Shown here one piece after another: positions 31,518-41,582 of a DNA stretch of 64,000 nucleotides. The DNA comes from CAZSDU01 sp963662525 (lineage in GTDB: Bacteria; Bacteroidota; Bacteroidia; Bacteroidales; FEN-979): positions 1,550,001-1,614,000 of the forward strand of contig OY759717.1 in NCBI GenBank assembly GCA_963662525.1, read 5' to 3'. Both the position numbers and the translations under genes were made by a program. Each line of letters opens with the position of its first letter. The stretch's first letter is position 1. The notes under the pieces are model-generated. The model searched no databases and was not told the DNA's origin. It worked only from the letters and a program-made list of their open reading frames with translations.

Positions 31518-32402
31518 ATGAATACTCCCCTGACCATCCCCGAAGAGCTTTTTCTGCTGACAATCAATGAAAAAACAGGGAGAAAAGCCTTTCTGAAATC
31601 AAAAAAATTTGACATTCTGCTGGCTGCAGCAATATTGATGGATCTGGCGCTGCAGCAAAGAATCGACAGTGATCTTGAGTACATTATTCCCGATCGGCCT
31701 GAGCCGACAGGGAGCCCCATGCTTGACCAGGCTTACGAGCTGATTAAAATGGCCACAAAACAGGAGAAGATTTCTTACTGGCTCATTAAGCTGGCTGAAA
31801 AAGCCCACCATTACCGGGAATTAATTGTTTCAGGCCTGGTTGAAAAAGGATTAGTGAAAATTGAGAAAGAAGGTGTTTTTCTCGGCTTTGGTTCAGTAAA
31901 ATATCCTATGCTGATCAATGAAAAAGAAGTTATTGAAGTAAAGACCAGGGTTAGGGAAATTATTTTCAGTAAGGACTTTCCGGATTTTCGTGATGTGGTG
32001 ATCATCAGTATTGCCTGGTATGGAGGACTCCTGAACCTGATCCTGTCCGAGGAGCAGATTAAAACCCAACAATCCCGTATCGAACAACTGGCCAGGATGG
32101 ACCTCATCGGGCAGGCTGTATCAAAATCAATAAAAGAGCTGACACTATCTATCGTTCTATCCATGCGTGCCAGGGAAATTTTAGGAATCAAATCCCCGGA
32201 AGAAAAACTGGAAGAACTGGTGGAAGAAATAAAAGCCCTGATGCATATCAATGATGACAATGATCTTCCGGAATGGTTGCGGAAAGGAACTGAACAATAC
32301 GGTAAAACATTACAATTCATTAAGGAAACCGGCACCAACGAAATCTCCTTCAACGCCCAATCCGGAAAATACGGATTGAAAACCTGGGCGGGATTACGTT
32401 AA
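31518..32402 (+). CDS. GPP34 (GOLPH3-like) family protein
   Basis: 294 residues, cytosolic. The first about 200 residues fit the GPP34/GOLPH3 family: LTIPEELFLLTINEKTGR at the start, an LLAAAILMDLALQQRI helix, and RELIVSGLVEKGLVKIEKEG. Eukaryotic members bind phosphatidylinositol 4-phosphate at the Golgi; the bacterial role is unknown. The C-terminal 90 residues are a separate part with a helix-rich acidic stretch. Own promoter at 31493. The family assignment is by pattern only. Confidence 0.75.
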   Translation: MNTPLTIPEELFLLTINEKTGRKAFLKSKKFDILLAAAILMDLALQQRIDSDLEYIIPDRPEPTGSPMLDQAYELIKMATKQEKISYWLIKLAEKAHHYRELIVSGLVEKGLVKIEKEGVFLGFGSVKYPMLINEKEVIEVKTRVREIIFSKDFPDFRDVVIISIAWYGGLLNLILSEEQIKTQQSRIEQLARMDLIGQAVSKSIKELTLSIVLSMRAREILGIKSPEEKLEELVEEIKALMHINDDNDLPEWLRKGTEQYGKTLQFIKETGTNEISFNAQSGKYGLKTWAGLR

Positions 32403-32443
32403 ACCATATCATTATCCTATTGACTTTTGTTTTTCATTATTGT

Positions 32444-32451
32444 ATTTTTGT
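32444..32451 (+). promoter_or_regulatory. -7 box of the T9SS gene at 32506
   Basis: TATTTTTG matches TAnnTTTG; TTGAC at 32421 is about 20 bp upstream. The leader is about 50 nt. Confidence 0.55.
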
Positions 32452-32505
32452 TTTTTTGCAATTCAAACAATTCACAAATCTTTATTAACCTTTTAATTTA
32501 CGCCT

Positions 32506-34137
32506 ATGAAAACAAAATTACGATTGACATTTGTTGTTTTGATCTCTGGCCTGCTCCTGGCTTCGGCCCAGGCCCAGTACAAACCTCAGGCACCGGTTTA
32601 CGGAGCCGATGTACAGGTCTTCTCCTATTTTGACTGTATGCATGCTACCTCAAAAGTTTCTGTTGCCGACAATGGATGGATATATGTGATCGCTATTGTG
32701 GAAGCGCCCGGCAGCAGTTATCAGGCCTGGAGGGTCTGGCGTTCAACTGATGAAGGGATTACCTTCGAATTTGTGTGTAATTGGGCATACAATACCACAG
32801 ATTATATTTTAACGGATGTTGATATGGTAGTGACCGGAAATGATCCGACCAATATTAATCTATGGGTTGGGGAACTTTGCAACAGTGGCACGGTGACACC
32901 GCACAATGCTTATGCCCGGGTCACACAATGGGATGCCAATGGGAACTATATAGGTGCACCCTATTATCTTGACTACATGGCTGCTCCCAATGAAACAAAA
33001 TACATCTCCATGGCCACCGATTATCGTTCTCCCGGAGTTGGCGGCAGTCCATTTACCATTGCTGTTGCCTTTACCGGACAATGGGGCGGAAACGACTGGC
33101 TTACTTATGCCTATTCCCTGGATGGAGGGGTTACTTTTCATGGGACCAATATATATTCCGAAGCCGGAACAGGTAAGCTTGGCAGGATAAGCATGGCATT
33201 GGGGGGAACTATCAATTATGGTTTCGGACGTTATGTGATTGCCTTTGAGATGAATAAATCAGGCGACCTGGGTGATATCGGCGTATTATGCAATTATACC
33301 GACAACACTGTAGGTAATTGGCTGATCCCTGTTGCGGTAAATACCCTTTTTCCTCCAGCTGCACAAAAATGCCGTTTCCCGACAGTCAGCGTAATGGACA
33401 ATATGACAGCCATTCCTTCTGTCAGCACATTTTTTCCATTTGTAGTGACCTATGAAGAATGGAGTGCGGGTTCCGGTGCCATCGACTTGATGTTTGCCTC
33501 CCTGAAACCCACAATCAGTCCCACGGCAGTACAACCAGCATTAGCTGATTTTGTTTTTTACTGGATGGGGGCAGGAACCGGCTTTAACGAAACAGAACCA
33601 AATCTTGCTTTTGACAAGACCTATAACAATTTTCTCCTGACTTATGTGACAAATGATAATAATCAACTCAAATACAAGGTCTCTAATATTGAAGATTTTC
33701 AATCTGCATTATGGGCTGATTATGGTAATTACCGCGATGCCGGCACTCCTTTTACCTGGCAAGCCGCTCCGAAGACAGACATCAATCTTTCCAAGGCCCA
33801 GGTTTGTTTTTCCTGGGTGGAACAAGCCCCTGATTTTACACAAAGTGTTTATTTCGATGCTGAATGGTCGACCGTGGGTGTAAATGAAAATCCAGGTAAT
33901 AAGCAGGCGGAATTCCGCCTTTACCCCAACCCGGCCAAGGATAATGTAAATCTGGAAATACTAAAGAATGGGGAATACACTATGGTTATTACCGATAATC
34001 TGGGCCGTGATATTATTAATAAGACCGTTAAATCAGGGAATCAACTCATCAGCCTGGATAACCTGAGCAAAGGCATCTATATGGTCAGGATCTTCGGTAA
34101 GGATTTTGATTCTTCAAAAAAACTGATCATTGAATAG
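32506..34137 (+). CDS. Secreted sialidase-like-fold protein with T9SS sorting domain
   Basis: 543 residues. Signal peptide ending LLLASAQA. The body has BNR-like turns (STDEGITF, SLDGGVTF) suggesting a beta propeller; no enzyme motif was recognised. The last about 75 residues are a type A sorting domain: FRLYPNPAKDNVNLEI, then DNLGRDII and LSKGIYMVRIFG, ending KKLIIE. Exported by T9SS in all likelihood. Convergent with the next gene, 7 bp apart. Confidence 0.87.
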   Translation: MKTKLRLTFVVLISGLLLASAQAQYKPQAPVYGADVQVFSYFDCMHATSKVSVADNGWIYVIAIVEAPGSSYQAWRVWRSTDEGITFEFVCNWAYNTTDYILTDVDMVVTGNDPTNINLWVGELCNSGTVTPHNAYARVTQWDANGNYIGAPYYLDYMAAPNETKYISMATDYRSPGVGGSPFTIAVAFTGQWGGNDWLTYAYSLDGGVTFHGTNIYSEAGTGKLGRISMALGGTINYGFGRYVIAFEMNKSGDLGDIGVLCNYTDNTVGNWLIPVAVNTLFPPAAQKCRFPTVSVMDNMTAIPSVSTFFPFVVTYEEWSAGSGAIDLMFASLKPTISPTAVQPALADFVFYWMGAGTGFNETEPNLAFDKTYNNFLLTYVTNDNNQLKYKVSNIEDFQSALWADYGNYRDAGTPFTWQAAPKTDINLSKAQVCFSWVEQAPDFTQSVYFDAEWSTVGVNENPGNKQAEFRLYPNPAKDNVNLEILKNGEYTMVITDNLGRDIINKTVKSGNQLISLDNLSKGIYMVRIFGKDFDSSKKLIIE

Positions 34138-34144
34138 GGACAAC

Positions 34145-35857
34145 CTATTTAATTTTCACCAGTCGGATTGTTTCTGTCAATACCCCTGAAGACAGGCGGC
34201 AGAAATAGAAACCTGAAGGCAGGAAACCCCCTGAAAAATTGCAGGTGTTGTTTCCTGCCTTTTGCTTTTTATTTATCAATCCCACGACTTCCTTTCCGTA
34301 TATGTTATAAATACCCATGGTGACCAGTCCATCTTCCGGAAGGCAATAGCTGATGCTTGTCTCCTCCAGGAATGGATTAGGCGAACCCGAAAGGGAAAAT
34401 GATTGCCGGTTTGGCATTTCATCAGCTATCCCGGTTATCTGGGGAACAATCCGGCTGTAATAAACATCCTGTTCACCATTGAAAGTATTGGCCCAAGCCA
34501 GGTGAGCCCCGGTATTATCTGATTCCATATCGAAATAATCCCCCATTTTATCCTGCTGGGGATAACCCAGATGAGGGTCGAATGTATCTGAAAGCTTTTC
34601 ATTGGCCGACCAGTTTTCACCCTGATCCGTTGAGTAGGAATAATAAAGTGCGGAAAAATCATTGCCTCCGGTGGCATTCCGGGTATCCAGCCAGATCACG
34701 TCAATCCTTCCGTTGGGAGCCACCGACATGGTACCGAACCATTGATAGGCATATACCCCGAAATCAGTATTGATTCGTTTGGGCGTACTCCAGGTCAGAC
34801 CGCCATCGGTGCTTTTTACAAACATAACATCGGCGGGATCAACGTTTGAAAGTCTGCCTGCAGATGCCAGCACATATACATTTCCCCTGCCGGGCCCCTG
34901 GGAATGATCTACATCAATGTTTACCTGTCCGACCAGGCCAAGGGGATTAATCCCTGCCTGGGAGTATAGATATCCATCTATATCAACCTGGGACGAAAAA
35001 TCCCAGGTAATGGATGAACCCGGGTACTTAGCTGTCGTCGATTTTGCCACGACAATCCCGTCCCATTCACTTTTTCCACCGATATACAATTCCCCTTCGT
35101 TCCCGACAGCCATCGTACTCCAGTAAGGATTTCCCGAAACCGAAATACAATTTTCAAAACTATTACCCTCATCCGTGGACCGGGTAAAAAAACCGGGGCT
35201 GCAGGAAGAGTAAAAAGAGGTCCAGGAGGAATATATGTTTCCCGTACCGACACCCCCGCTTTTGTCGATGACCATCCATTGCTTATCTCCACCATGGGCT
35301 TCTATACCATCATCCCAGCCGGCGCCTCCGTTCAGACTCTTAAAAACCTTACAGGAAAAATTAACGCCATCAGAAGTCAGGCTGTTATAGTAGAAATTTC
35401 CAGAGGTGTCATTTTCCAGTACTGGATCTGACCTGAAAACACCCGCCTCGATTTTCCCCGGGAATATCCAGGTTTGACCCGCATCGCTGGTGTATCCAAA
35501 CCCTGCCTGACGGAAATTACTGTTAACATTATCAAATTGTCTCCATCCGATAACCATATGATCAGGATTGACCGGATCCACAGAAATAGATGGTTCATTG
35601 GCAGCATCCCCAAGAATGTTCTGCCCATTGGCATCTACATTCACCTGGACGATGAAAATGCCGGTGGTTTTATATTTATGTGCAGTCGAAGTACGGATCT
35701 TCCCTGATGGATACGGCAGATAATCCTGATCTGGGACCTCATGGTGTCCCTGCAGTTTTTTATCCTCCGAAACCGGAATATGCTGCGCAGAAGTGAGGAT
35801 GGGGTTAATACAGAAGGCAACTGAAAATAAAGCTATACACAGGATTTTATTTTTCAT
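34145..35857 (-). CDS. Asp-box (sialidase-superfamily) protein with T9SS sorting domain
   Basis: 570 residues. Signal peptide ending PILTSAQ. Repeated Asp-box turns TSDAGQTW, STDEGNSF, STDGGLTW and STDQGENW indicate a beta-propeller exo-sialidase-type fold; the catalytic Arg triad was not verified. Sorting domain from SPNPFLEETSISYCLPEDG to VKIK. Only 7 bp from the convergent T9SS gene. Confidence 0.87.
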   Translation of the reverse strand: MKNKILCIALFSVAFCINPILTSAQHIPVSEDKKLQGHHEVPDQDYLPYPSGKIRTSTAHKYKTTGIFIVQVNVDANGQNILGDAANEPSISVDPVNPDHMVIGWRQFDNVNSNFRQAGFGYTSDAGQTWIFPGKIEAGVFRSDPVLENDTSGNFYYNSLTSDGVNFSCKVFKSLNGGAGWDDGIEAHGGDKQWMVIDKSGGVGTGNIYSSWTSFYSSCSPGFFTRSTDEGNSFENCISVSGNPYWSTMAVGNEGELYIGGKSEWDGIVVAKSTTAKYPGSSITWDFSSQVDIDGYLYSQAGINPLGLVGQVNIDVDHSQGPGRGNVYVLASAGRLSNVDPADVMFVKSTDGGLTWSTPKRINTDFGVYAYQWFGTMSVAPNGRIDVIWLDTRNATGGNDFSALYYSYSTDQGENWSANEKLSDTFDPHLGYPQQDKMGDYFDMESDNTGAHLAWANTFNGEQDVYYSRIVPQITGIADEMPNRQSFSLSGSPNPFLEETSISYCLPEDGLVTMGIYNIYGKEVVGLINKKQKAGNNTCNFSGGFLPSGFYFCRLSSGVLTETIRLVKIK

Positions 35858-35894
35858 GGGAAATGGTTAAATATTAAATTTTCACCTGGCTCAA

Positions 35895-37940
35895 TTACCA
35901 GATTTTAACTCGAAGGCTGTCGGGCCTCCACATGGCATCTCCTTCTTTTATGCCGAAGGCTGCATAAAATTCAGGAATGTCGGACAAAGGACCATTAACC
36001 CTGAATTTCGCCGGTGAATGGACATCGCTACGCACCTGGTTGGCAATGGCTTCAGGACGGTCGTTGATCATCCAGGCCAGGGCATAAGCCAGGAAATACC
36101 GCTGATCGGGGGTGAGACCTCCGATGATCTCCTTGTCAATGAATTGAGGACGTTTCCGGAACGCCTGATATCCAAGGATAATTCCGGCGAGATCGGCAAT
36201 ATTCTCACCTTGGGTTTGTGAACCGTTAATGTGCAGACTATCGGCAACAATATATCTGTCAAACTGACTGACAATCATTTTTGTTTTTGTAAAAAACCTT
36301 ATGCTATCCTCTGGAGTCCACCAATTATTCAGGTTGCCGAATTCATCGTATTTGCAACCCTGGTCATCGAAGCCATGGGTCATTTCATGACCGAAAGTGG
36401 ATCCTCCAATAATGGAATACAGGATGGCATCATCGGCCAAAACGCGTTCAAATCCAGGGACGATGATATTGCAGCCTGGGACACAGATCTCATTGTTGGA
36501 AGGATTATAATAGGCATTGTATGTCTGAGGATCCATATTCCATTCCTGACGGTCAACCGGTTTCCCGAATTTTGAAATGTTGTAATTGAACCACCATTGA
36601 TTACCGGCCATCACATTATGCAGGTAGGAATTACGGCTGATTTGCAGTTTGCTCATGTCTTTCCATCGATCAGGATAACCTACTTTCATGATCATCGCAT
36701 CCAGTTTCTTCAGGGCTTTTAGCTTAGTGGTTTCGCTCATCCAGTCGAGCGCCTTGATCCTTTCGGCGTACACCACTTTGATGGCATTACCGATCTCAAG
36801 TAGTTTCTCCTTGGTCCCTTTCGGCAGGTATTCATCTACATATACTTTCCCGATCAGGGCACCCAGGGTTTCATCGGTCTGCTCCACCACCCTTTTCCAT
36901 CTAGGCTTAGGCTCTTTCACTCCCCGCAAAGCAGTGGAATAGAAATGAAAAGTTTCCAAATAGGTCTTATCATCCATGTATCGGGCAAGCCCTCTGATGA
37001 GGTGGATTTTCAGATAATTTTTCCAATCGTTCAATGCAAACGATTTCAGATGGCTGTTGATCCCACTTAAAAATTCAGGTTGTCCGACAATGACCGTATC
37101 GACCTTCTGAAGCCCGGTGACAGAAATAAAATTAACCCAGTCGAAAGCCGGCATGTTCTTTTTAAGTTGAAGAAAAGATATTTTATTGTAATTTTTCAGC
37201 GGATCGCGGGTATCCTCCAGTTTTCTTGATTTCAGAGCGATTTCCGTTTCCAGTTTCATGACATGATCAGCCGCTTCTAGGGCATCTTTTTCTGAATATC
37301 CCATAATTACAAACATATGATTGAGATATTCCAGAAACTTTTTTCTGACCTTAACAGCCTGCGGGTCCTTGTCAAAATAATAAGAACGTTCAGGCAGACT
37401 CAATCCGCCCTGATTGATAAAGATGGCATATTTGCTGCTGATCCGGTCATCCTGTCCCACATAAAATGAAAACAGGGGGGCGGAAGATATCGTATGAATA
37501 GTAGCCACTTCCCGGGCAAGCCCGTTCAAGTCGCTGATGGCATCGATACGGTCAAGGCTTTCTTTAAGTTCAGAGATGCCTTTATCGTTTAAAACCACGC
37601 TGTCCATACCGGAAAAGAAAAAATCTCCGATCTTTTGTTTGTTGCTCCCCAACGGTTCATCTGAGAGTTTTGCAGAAGATTCACAGATATTTCTAATCTG
37701 GGCATTGATGGTATCACCAATCAGTTGCCATAAGCCATTACTCTGTTCACTGGCAGGTATGGGATTCTCTTTAAACCATTTTCCGTTGGCATAGAGGAAA
37801 AAGTCGTCGCCAGGTTTGACCGTGGAATCAATATGGGCGACCATGGGGTCAGTCTCCTGTTTCGGATGGATTTGATTATTGCAGGATGAAAAGCCTGAGA
37901 TCATCAGGGTCAGGGCAAGGGGGACAATTAATTTTTTCAT
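35895..37940 (-). CDS. M13 (neprilysin/PepO) metallopeptidase lipoprotein
   Basis: 681 residues from MKKLIVPLAL; the longer frame (38003) would bury the signal. It has a lipobox ending at SSC (Cys 19-20). Zinc-peptidase motifs: HEMTH at about 518-522, the third ligand in GENIAD (E579, D583) and the downstream SDVHSPAKFRVNG (H641). The family cleaves oligopeptides under about 50 residues; this one is expected in the envelope, facing the periplasm or surface. All catalytic residues are kept. Confidence 0.95.
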   Translation of the reverse strand: MKKLIVPLALTLMISGFSSCNNQIHPKQETDPMVAHIDSTVKPGDDFFLYANGKWFKENPIPASEQSNGLWQLIGDTINAQIRNICESSAKLSDEPLGSNKQKIGDFFFSGMDSVVLNDKGISELKESLDRIDAISDLNGLAREVATIHTISSAPLFSFYVGQDDRISSKYAIFINQGGLSLPERSYYFDKDPQAVKVRKKFLEYLNHMFVIMGYSEKDALEAADHVMKLETEIALKSRKLEDTRDPLKNYNKISFLQLKKNMPAFDWVNFISVTGLQKVDTVIVGQPEFLSGINSHLKSFALNDWKNYLKIHLIRGLARYMDDKTYLETFHFYSTALRGVKEPKPRWKRVVEQTDETLGALIGKVYVDEYLPKGTKEKLLEIGNAIKVVYAERIKALDWMSETTKLKALKKLDAMIMKVGYPDRWKDMSKLQISRNSYLHNVMAGNQWWFNYNISKFGKPVDRQEWNMDPQTYNAYYNPSNNEICVPGCNIIVPGFERVLADDAILYSIIGGSTFGHEMTHGFDDQGCKYDEFGNLNNWWTPEDSIRFFTKTKMIVSQFDRYIVADSLHINGSQTQGENIADLAGIILGYQAFRKRPQFIDKEIIGGLTPDQRYFLAYALAWMINDRPEAIANQVRSDVHSPAKFRVNGPLSDIPEFYAAFGIKEGDAMWRPDSLRVKIW

Positions 37941-38085
37941 ACAATCAGGGATCTCTTGGAACTTGAAAATAAAGGAATTAAATTCGGTATAAAAGTAATT
38001 CATTCCATGGTTCTGGACAATATCAATCGATTACGTCTGCAAAAAAGTCGTCATAGACTTCTATTCAGGCATTAAACAAGCTCTT

Positions 38086-38838
38086 TTACAAGGCTACGGA
38101 ACGACATAGCCGGAATCCTATATAACCATAACGATATGCGGGGTTTGCACTTTCCCGGTCGCTTACCCTCAGTCCCGAATAGTCATAAAACCAGCTTCCA
38201 CCCCTGATCACGCGGAAGTCGCCTGCATCAGGTCCCCTTGGATTAGACTTGGGTGAAACCATATACCAAGTTGGGGAATACCAATCTGAACACCATTCAA
38301 ATACATTGCCGCTCATATCATATATTCCCAGTTCATTGGGTTTTTTAAGTCCCACGGGATGGGTCTTCTGGTCAGAAGCTCCTACTTTCCAGGCGACAGA
38401 GATATCGGCGTTGCTTCCACTGTACTTGTATCCCTTTGAGGCGGAACCTCCCCTCGCCGCATATTCCCATTCAGCTTCTGTGGGAAGCCGGTAATTCATA
38501 TTCGTTTTTTCGTTCAGCTTCTGAATAAACTCCTGGACATTATACCAGCTTACCCGTTCAACCGGACAAAGACTGCAACCTTCAAAATAATTCTTATTGG
38601 TATCCTGGTCCATGATCATTTTCCACTCGGCCTGGGTTACCTCATATTTCCCGATATAAAAATCGTTTAACACGACTTCGTGAACAGGGCGTTCATCCTC
38701 GCATCCCAGGGTCCATCCCATTTTAAAAGAGCCACCCTTGACGAAGACCATTTCCGGGGTAAATTCCTGGGCTGTGGCAAACTGAAGAGCAGAAAGAAAT
38801 AAAAAGATAAATCCAGTTATAAAATGCATTACCGGCAT
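38086..38838 (-). CDS. SUMF1/FGE-sulfatase-fold secreted protein, catalytic cysteines absent
   Basis: 250 residues with a signal peptide ending FATAQ. The formylglycine-generating enzyme fold is clear: FVKGGSFKMG, EVVLNDFYIGKYEVTQAEW, RLPTEAEWEYAARGG, GNVFEWCSDWY, VIRGGSWFYD and YIGFRLCRS. At the FGE active site (GGS...Cys...Cys) the sequence reads GGSWFYDYSGLRVSDR, with no cysteine. It is therefore not an active FGE but one of the many structural or ligand-binding SUMF1 proteins. It lies 11 bp after the three-repeat gene and is probably cotranscribed. Confidence 0.9.
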   Translation of the reverse strand: MPVMHFITGFIFLFLSALQFATAQEFTPEMVFVKGGSFKMGWTLGCEDERPVHEVVLNDFYIGKYEVTQAEWKMIMDQDTNKNYFEGCSLCPVERVSWYNVQEFIQKLNEKTNMNYRLPTEAEWEYAARGGSASKGYKYSGSNADISVAWKVGASDQKTHPVGLKKPNELGIYDMSGNVFEWCSDWYSPTWYMVSPKSNPRGPDAGDFRVIRGGSWFYDYSGLRVSDRESANPAYRYGYIGFRLCRSVAL

Positions 38839-38849
38839 GAATAAAGAGG

Positions 38850-40052
38850 CTATTTTGAAGCTTTTCCCCGCAAAAAAGTCAGGGCTTTAATGACTTCTTT
38901 CACATCCTCCATGTTTTTGCATTGGAAAACCTGCTCATCCAGGGTATCGAAATTATCGGGAGCATCGTATTGTTTAATACAGTCATTGCAATTAAACAAT
39001 ACACCCGGTGCGAAATTTCCGGGAACCGGCAAGTTAAACCATTCTGTACGAGCATTACTGTGATCTGTTTTCGACATTTTTACATCGTTGATGTTAAAGC
39101 GATAAATATCATCGGGAGAATTGATGGTGAGAATTCCATTTTTATCCATCATTAAAACAATGGAATAGGAAAGCCGGTCGTTGATGAAATCAATGGCTCC
39201 GGCCACGGTTTTATAGGTATCGGTCCGGGTTCCACTGACATTTCTGAGCCCTGCAACTTTCGCCGGATCAAGATCAGAATAGGTGCTTTTAAGATAGTAA
39301 AATACACTTATTACCTTGTATGCCTTTACCTTGCCTTTGGTCAGGAATGACTGACGAGAGATGAATTTCTGTTTTCCATGATCCTTCTTTATTCCCATGC
39401 AGAAATCTCCATATATCCTCACCTTTGCGCCATCACCTGTGTTATTGTAACCAAATTCGGCCCTTGCCAGATCGACTTTGTAAATTTCATCCGGGGCATT
39501 GATTGTCATTATTCCCTGTTCATTGATGCTCATCACCATGGAATGGGATAAGTTATCATTGATGAAATCAATGGCTTCCCCCACTGTATAAACGCCAAGT
39601 GTAATGTCCTGGATCTTCAGCTTTTTATCAGCGGGATTTCCATTTTTTGGATCAGTAGAAAAGCTCTTTTTAATGAACCGAAAAGCAGTAATTACCTCGT
39701 TGGCATCGGTTTCCGAGTCACACAGGAACGACTGCCGGCTTAATTTTTCCTTCAGCTGCTTGTTTTCATAGTTTTCGATGCATTCATCGCAGAATACCCT
39801 GACCCTGTCGTCATCGTTTCCCCCGTTATAGTTAAAAAAAACATCACGAAGGTTGAATTTGAATTTACTGCCAGGAGCGCTGATAGTCAGGGTTCCATCC
39901 GGATCGATTTTCTGGAGAACCGAACGTGAAAGACGGTCGTTGATATACTCCTTTGCTTCTTCAATATTTGAATACTGGGCAAGACTGATTGTTGCCCCCA
40001 GTAACAGTATTCCTGTGAACAGGAATGTTTTGATTTTGCTCATATTGATCAT
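38850..40052 (-). CDS. Secreted protein with three copies of an unrecognised about 120-residue repeat
   Basis: 400 residues with a signal peptide ending TISLAQ. Three homologous blocks begin near residues 28, 153 and 283. Each has the pattern (E/G)AIDFINDRLS-S-V, a beta segment like GILTINSPDDIY, an aromatic/acidic strand (VRVFCDECIENY-like, with CDxC or NDC pairs in blocks 1 and 3), and a C-terminal helix EVI-AF-FLK. Blocks 1 and 3 keep the Cys pair (CDEC, CNDC) while block 2 has DFCMG. I do not recognise this domain. It precedes the SUMF1-like gene by 11 bp, so the two probably share an operon. Confidence 0.8.
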   Translation of the reverse strand: MINMSKIKTFLFTGILLLGATISLAQYSNIEEAKEYINDRLSRSVLQKIDPDGTLTISAPGSKFKFNLRDVFFNYNGGNDDDRVRVFCDECIENYENKQLKEKLSRQSFLCDSETDANEVITAFRFIKKSFSTDPKNGNPADKKLKIQDITLGVYTVGEAIDFINDNLSHSMVMSINEQGIMTINAPDEIYKVDLARAEFGYNNTGDGAKVRIYGDFCMGIKKDHGKQKFISRQSFLTKGKVKAYKVISVFYYLKSTYSDLDPAKVAGLRNVSGTRTDTYKTVAGAIDFINDRLSYSIVLMMDKNGILTINSPDDIYRFNINDVKMSKTDHSNARTEWFNLPVPGNFAPGVLFNCNDCIKQYDAPDNFDTLDEQVFQCKNMEDVKEVIKALTFLRGKASK

Positions 40053-40096
40053 GGGTTATTGATTTTATACTGAAAATTCATTTTCAAAATCTGATA

Positions 40097-41362
40097 TTAA
40101 AGTTTCTGCCTGAATAAATGTTTGTTCTCACCCTGTCCTTTCACCTGATAAAGGTAAAAAAGATATCCTCCGTGAACTTTGATTTTAACCGGAAAATCGT
40201 GGGTGGTGACAAGTTTCCGTTTCAATTCTCCGGTATTGAGGTCTATCCGGTAAATGGTGTATAATCCTCCTTTGTAGAAAGAGGTATAGGCCTTGTTTTC
40301 CATATCATCAATAAAAATTTCGGTGGTCCATTTCCCGTCATTGATTTTTTCGACCGGCATTTTTAATTTAGCGGTAAAAGTGCCTTTCAGGGTATAAAGC
40401 GACAGGGTATAATCCGTTGTATTGAACACACACATCAGGTCGTTAATCCGATGCAGGGTAGAAGTATTAGGCTTGTACAGTATCTTTTTCACCCAAAGCC
40501 ATTGCGCCATATACTCTCTTGCAGAAGGAATTGTATCCATCATCAGAAACCAGTAATCTTGAGAATTGCGCCGGAGTGTTTTCAAATTCTCCTCGTTTCT
40601 CAGGGTTGAAAGCGACCGCTTGCTGCTGTTCTTCCGGTCGATGGTATAAAAATCGACTGACTGACGATCCGGACTTTCCTTACGGAAATACAAAAGTTCA
40701 TTGGTCGATGCCACACAGTTCTGAAGCACCGAGCGGAACCTGTTAATATCAACCGGGAACCAAAGGAATAAACGATCCTGATCCCGTTTCACCTGGTAAG
40801 CAGAATCAGCGCTGAGCACATGAATGTTTCCCATGCAATCGCGGAATAAACCAAGCGGTTTGAATGGCAGAATTCCCGACCGGGCCAGGGTATCTCCATT
40901 CACCTTTTTACAGAACAATTCGGCATTGACAAGGCGGAATTTATAAATCAGCAGATAAACAAGGCTGCTGTCAATTTCATAATCCAGCACAGAATATTGA
41001 TGGTCTTTGAAAAAAGGAAGCGGATCATTATTGGCTTTGATCTCAACTTCCTGCAGAAGGTTTGCGCCAGGATTCAGTAAGACCGTAATGGGCGCGGAAA
41101 CATCATCAATCCAAATGCGTTGTGTTTCATATCCCAAATGGCTGACCACCAGAAATACCGGCAGATTGTAAAAGATCATAGAAAACTCACCCTTCTGGTT
41201 TGTACTGGTACCCCGCCGTGAATCGGCTATCCCAATGTTTACATCGGGAACTGCCAAATTCGTCACCCTGTCGATCACTTTTCCTTTGAACTGCATTCTC
41301 CGGTTCTGAGCCGGCAAAGCAGAAGTAATGCAAATCAGGATAAAAATGATGAGCAAACGCAT
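40097..41362 (-). CDS. Secreted protein with N-terminal carboxypeptidase-regulatory-like domain
   Basis: 421 residues from MRLLIIFILI, with a signal peptide ending ALPAQ; the longer frame overlaps the promoter. Residues about 25-105 form a CarboxypepD_reg-like beta-sandwich (FKGKVIDRVTNLAVPDVNIGI with TNQKGEF and LGYETQRI). The rest (about 130-421) looks like a beta propeller of short repeats, but I do not recognise a family. No T9SS sorting domain is present. The promoter is at 41380-41387. Confidence 0.75.
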   Translation of the reverse strand: MRLLIIFILICITSALPAQNRRMQFKGKVIDRVTNLAVPDVNIGIADSRRGTSTNQKGEFSMIFYNLPVFLVVSHLGYETQRIWIDDVSAPITVLLNPGANLLQEVEIKANNDPLPFFKDHQYSVLDYEIDSSLVYLLIYKFRLVNAELFCKKVNGDTLARSGILPFKPLGLFRDCMGNIHVLSADSAYQVKRDQDRLFLWFPVDINRFRSVLQNCVASTNELLYFRKESPDRQSVDFYTIDRKNSSKRSLSTLRNEENLKTLRRNSQDYWFLMMDTIPSAREYMAQWLWVKKILYKPNTSTLHRINDLMCVFNTTDYTLSLYTLKGTFTAKLKMPVEKINDGKWTTEIFIDDMENKAYTSFYKGGLYTIYRIDLNTGELKRKLVTTHDFPVKIKVHGGYLFYLYQVKGQGENKHLFRQKL

Positions 41363-41379
41363 AAGAAGGAGTGAATATA

Positions 41380-41387
41380 CAAAGTTA
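41380..41387 (-). promoter_or_regulatory. -7 box of the 41362 gene
   Basis: Minus-strand TAACTTTG, a perfect TAnnTTTG, 17 bp before the ATG. Confidence 0.65.
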
Positions 41388-41547
41388 TGGCAGAATAAAA
41401 GAAAACAAACCAAATTCGGTGAACGTCATAATTACCACGATATTCTGGTTGATTTCATTGCCAGGATGATTATAAACCCAAACCTGCATACCATTCTGCC
41501 AGGTATGTCATTGGAAAACTGACTGGCAGATGGTTCTTTCTTTTTAA

Positions 41548-41555
41548 TAGTTTTG
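41548..41555 (+). promoter_or_regulatory. -7 box of the LytS/LytTR operon
   Basis: TAGTTTTG matches TAnnTTTG, 27 bp before the ATG at 41583. The rest of this 220-bp divergent region shows nothing else. Confidence 0.55.
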
Positions 41556-41582
41556 CATATTATAATACTTTCCCATTAAAGG

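Noticed and set aside
38086..38838. Active formylglycine-generating enzyme
   Set aside because: The fold is right but both active-site cysteines are missing (GGSWFYDYSG).
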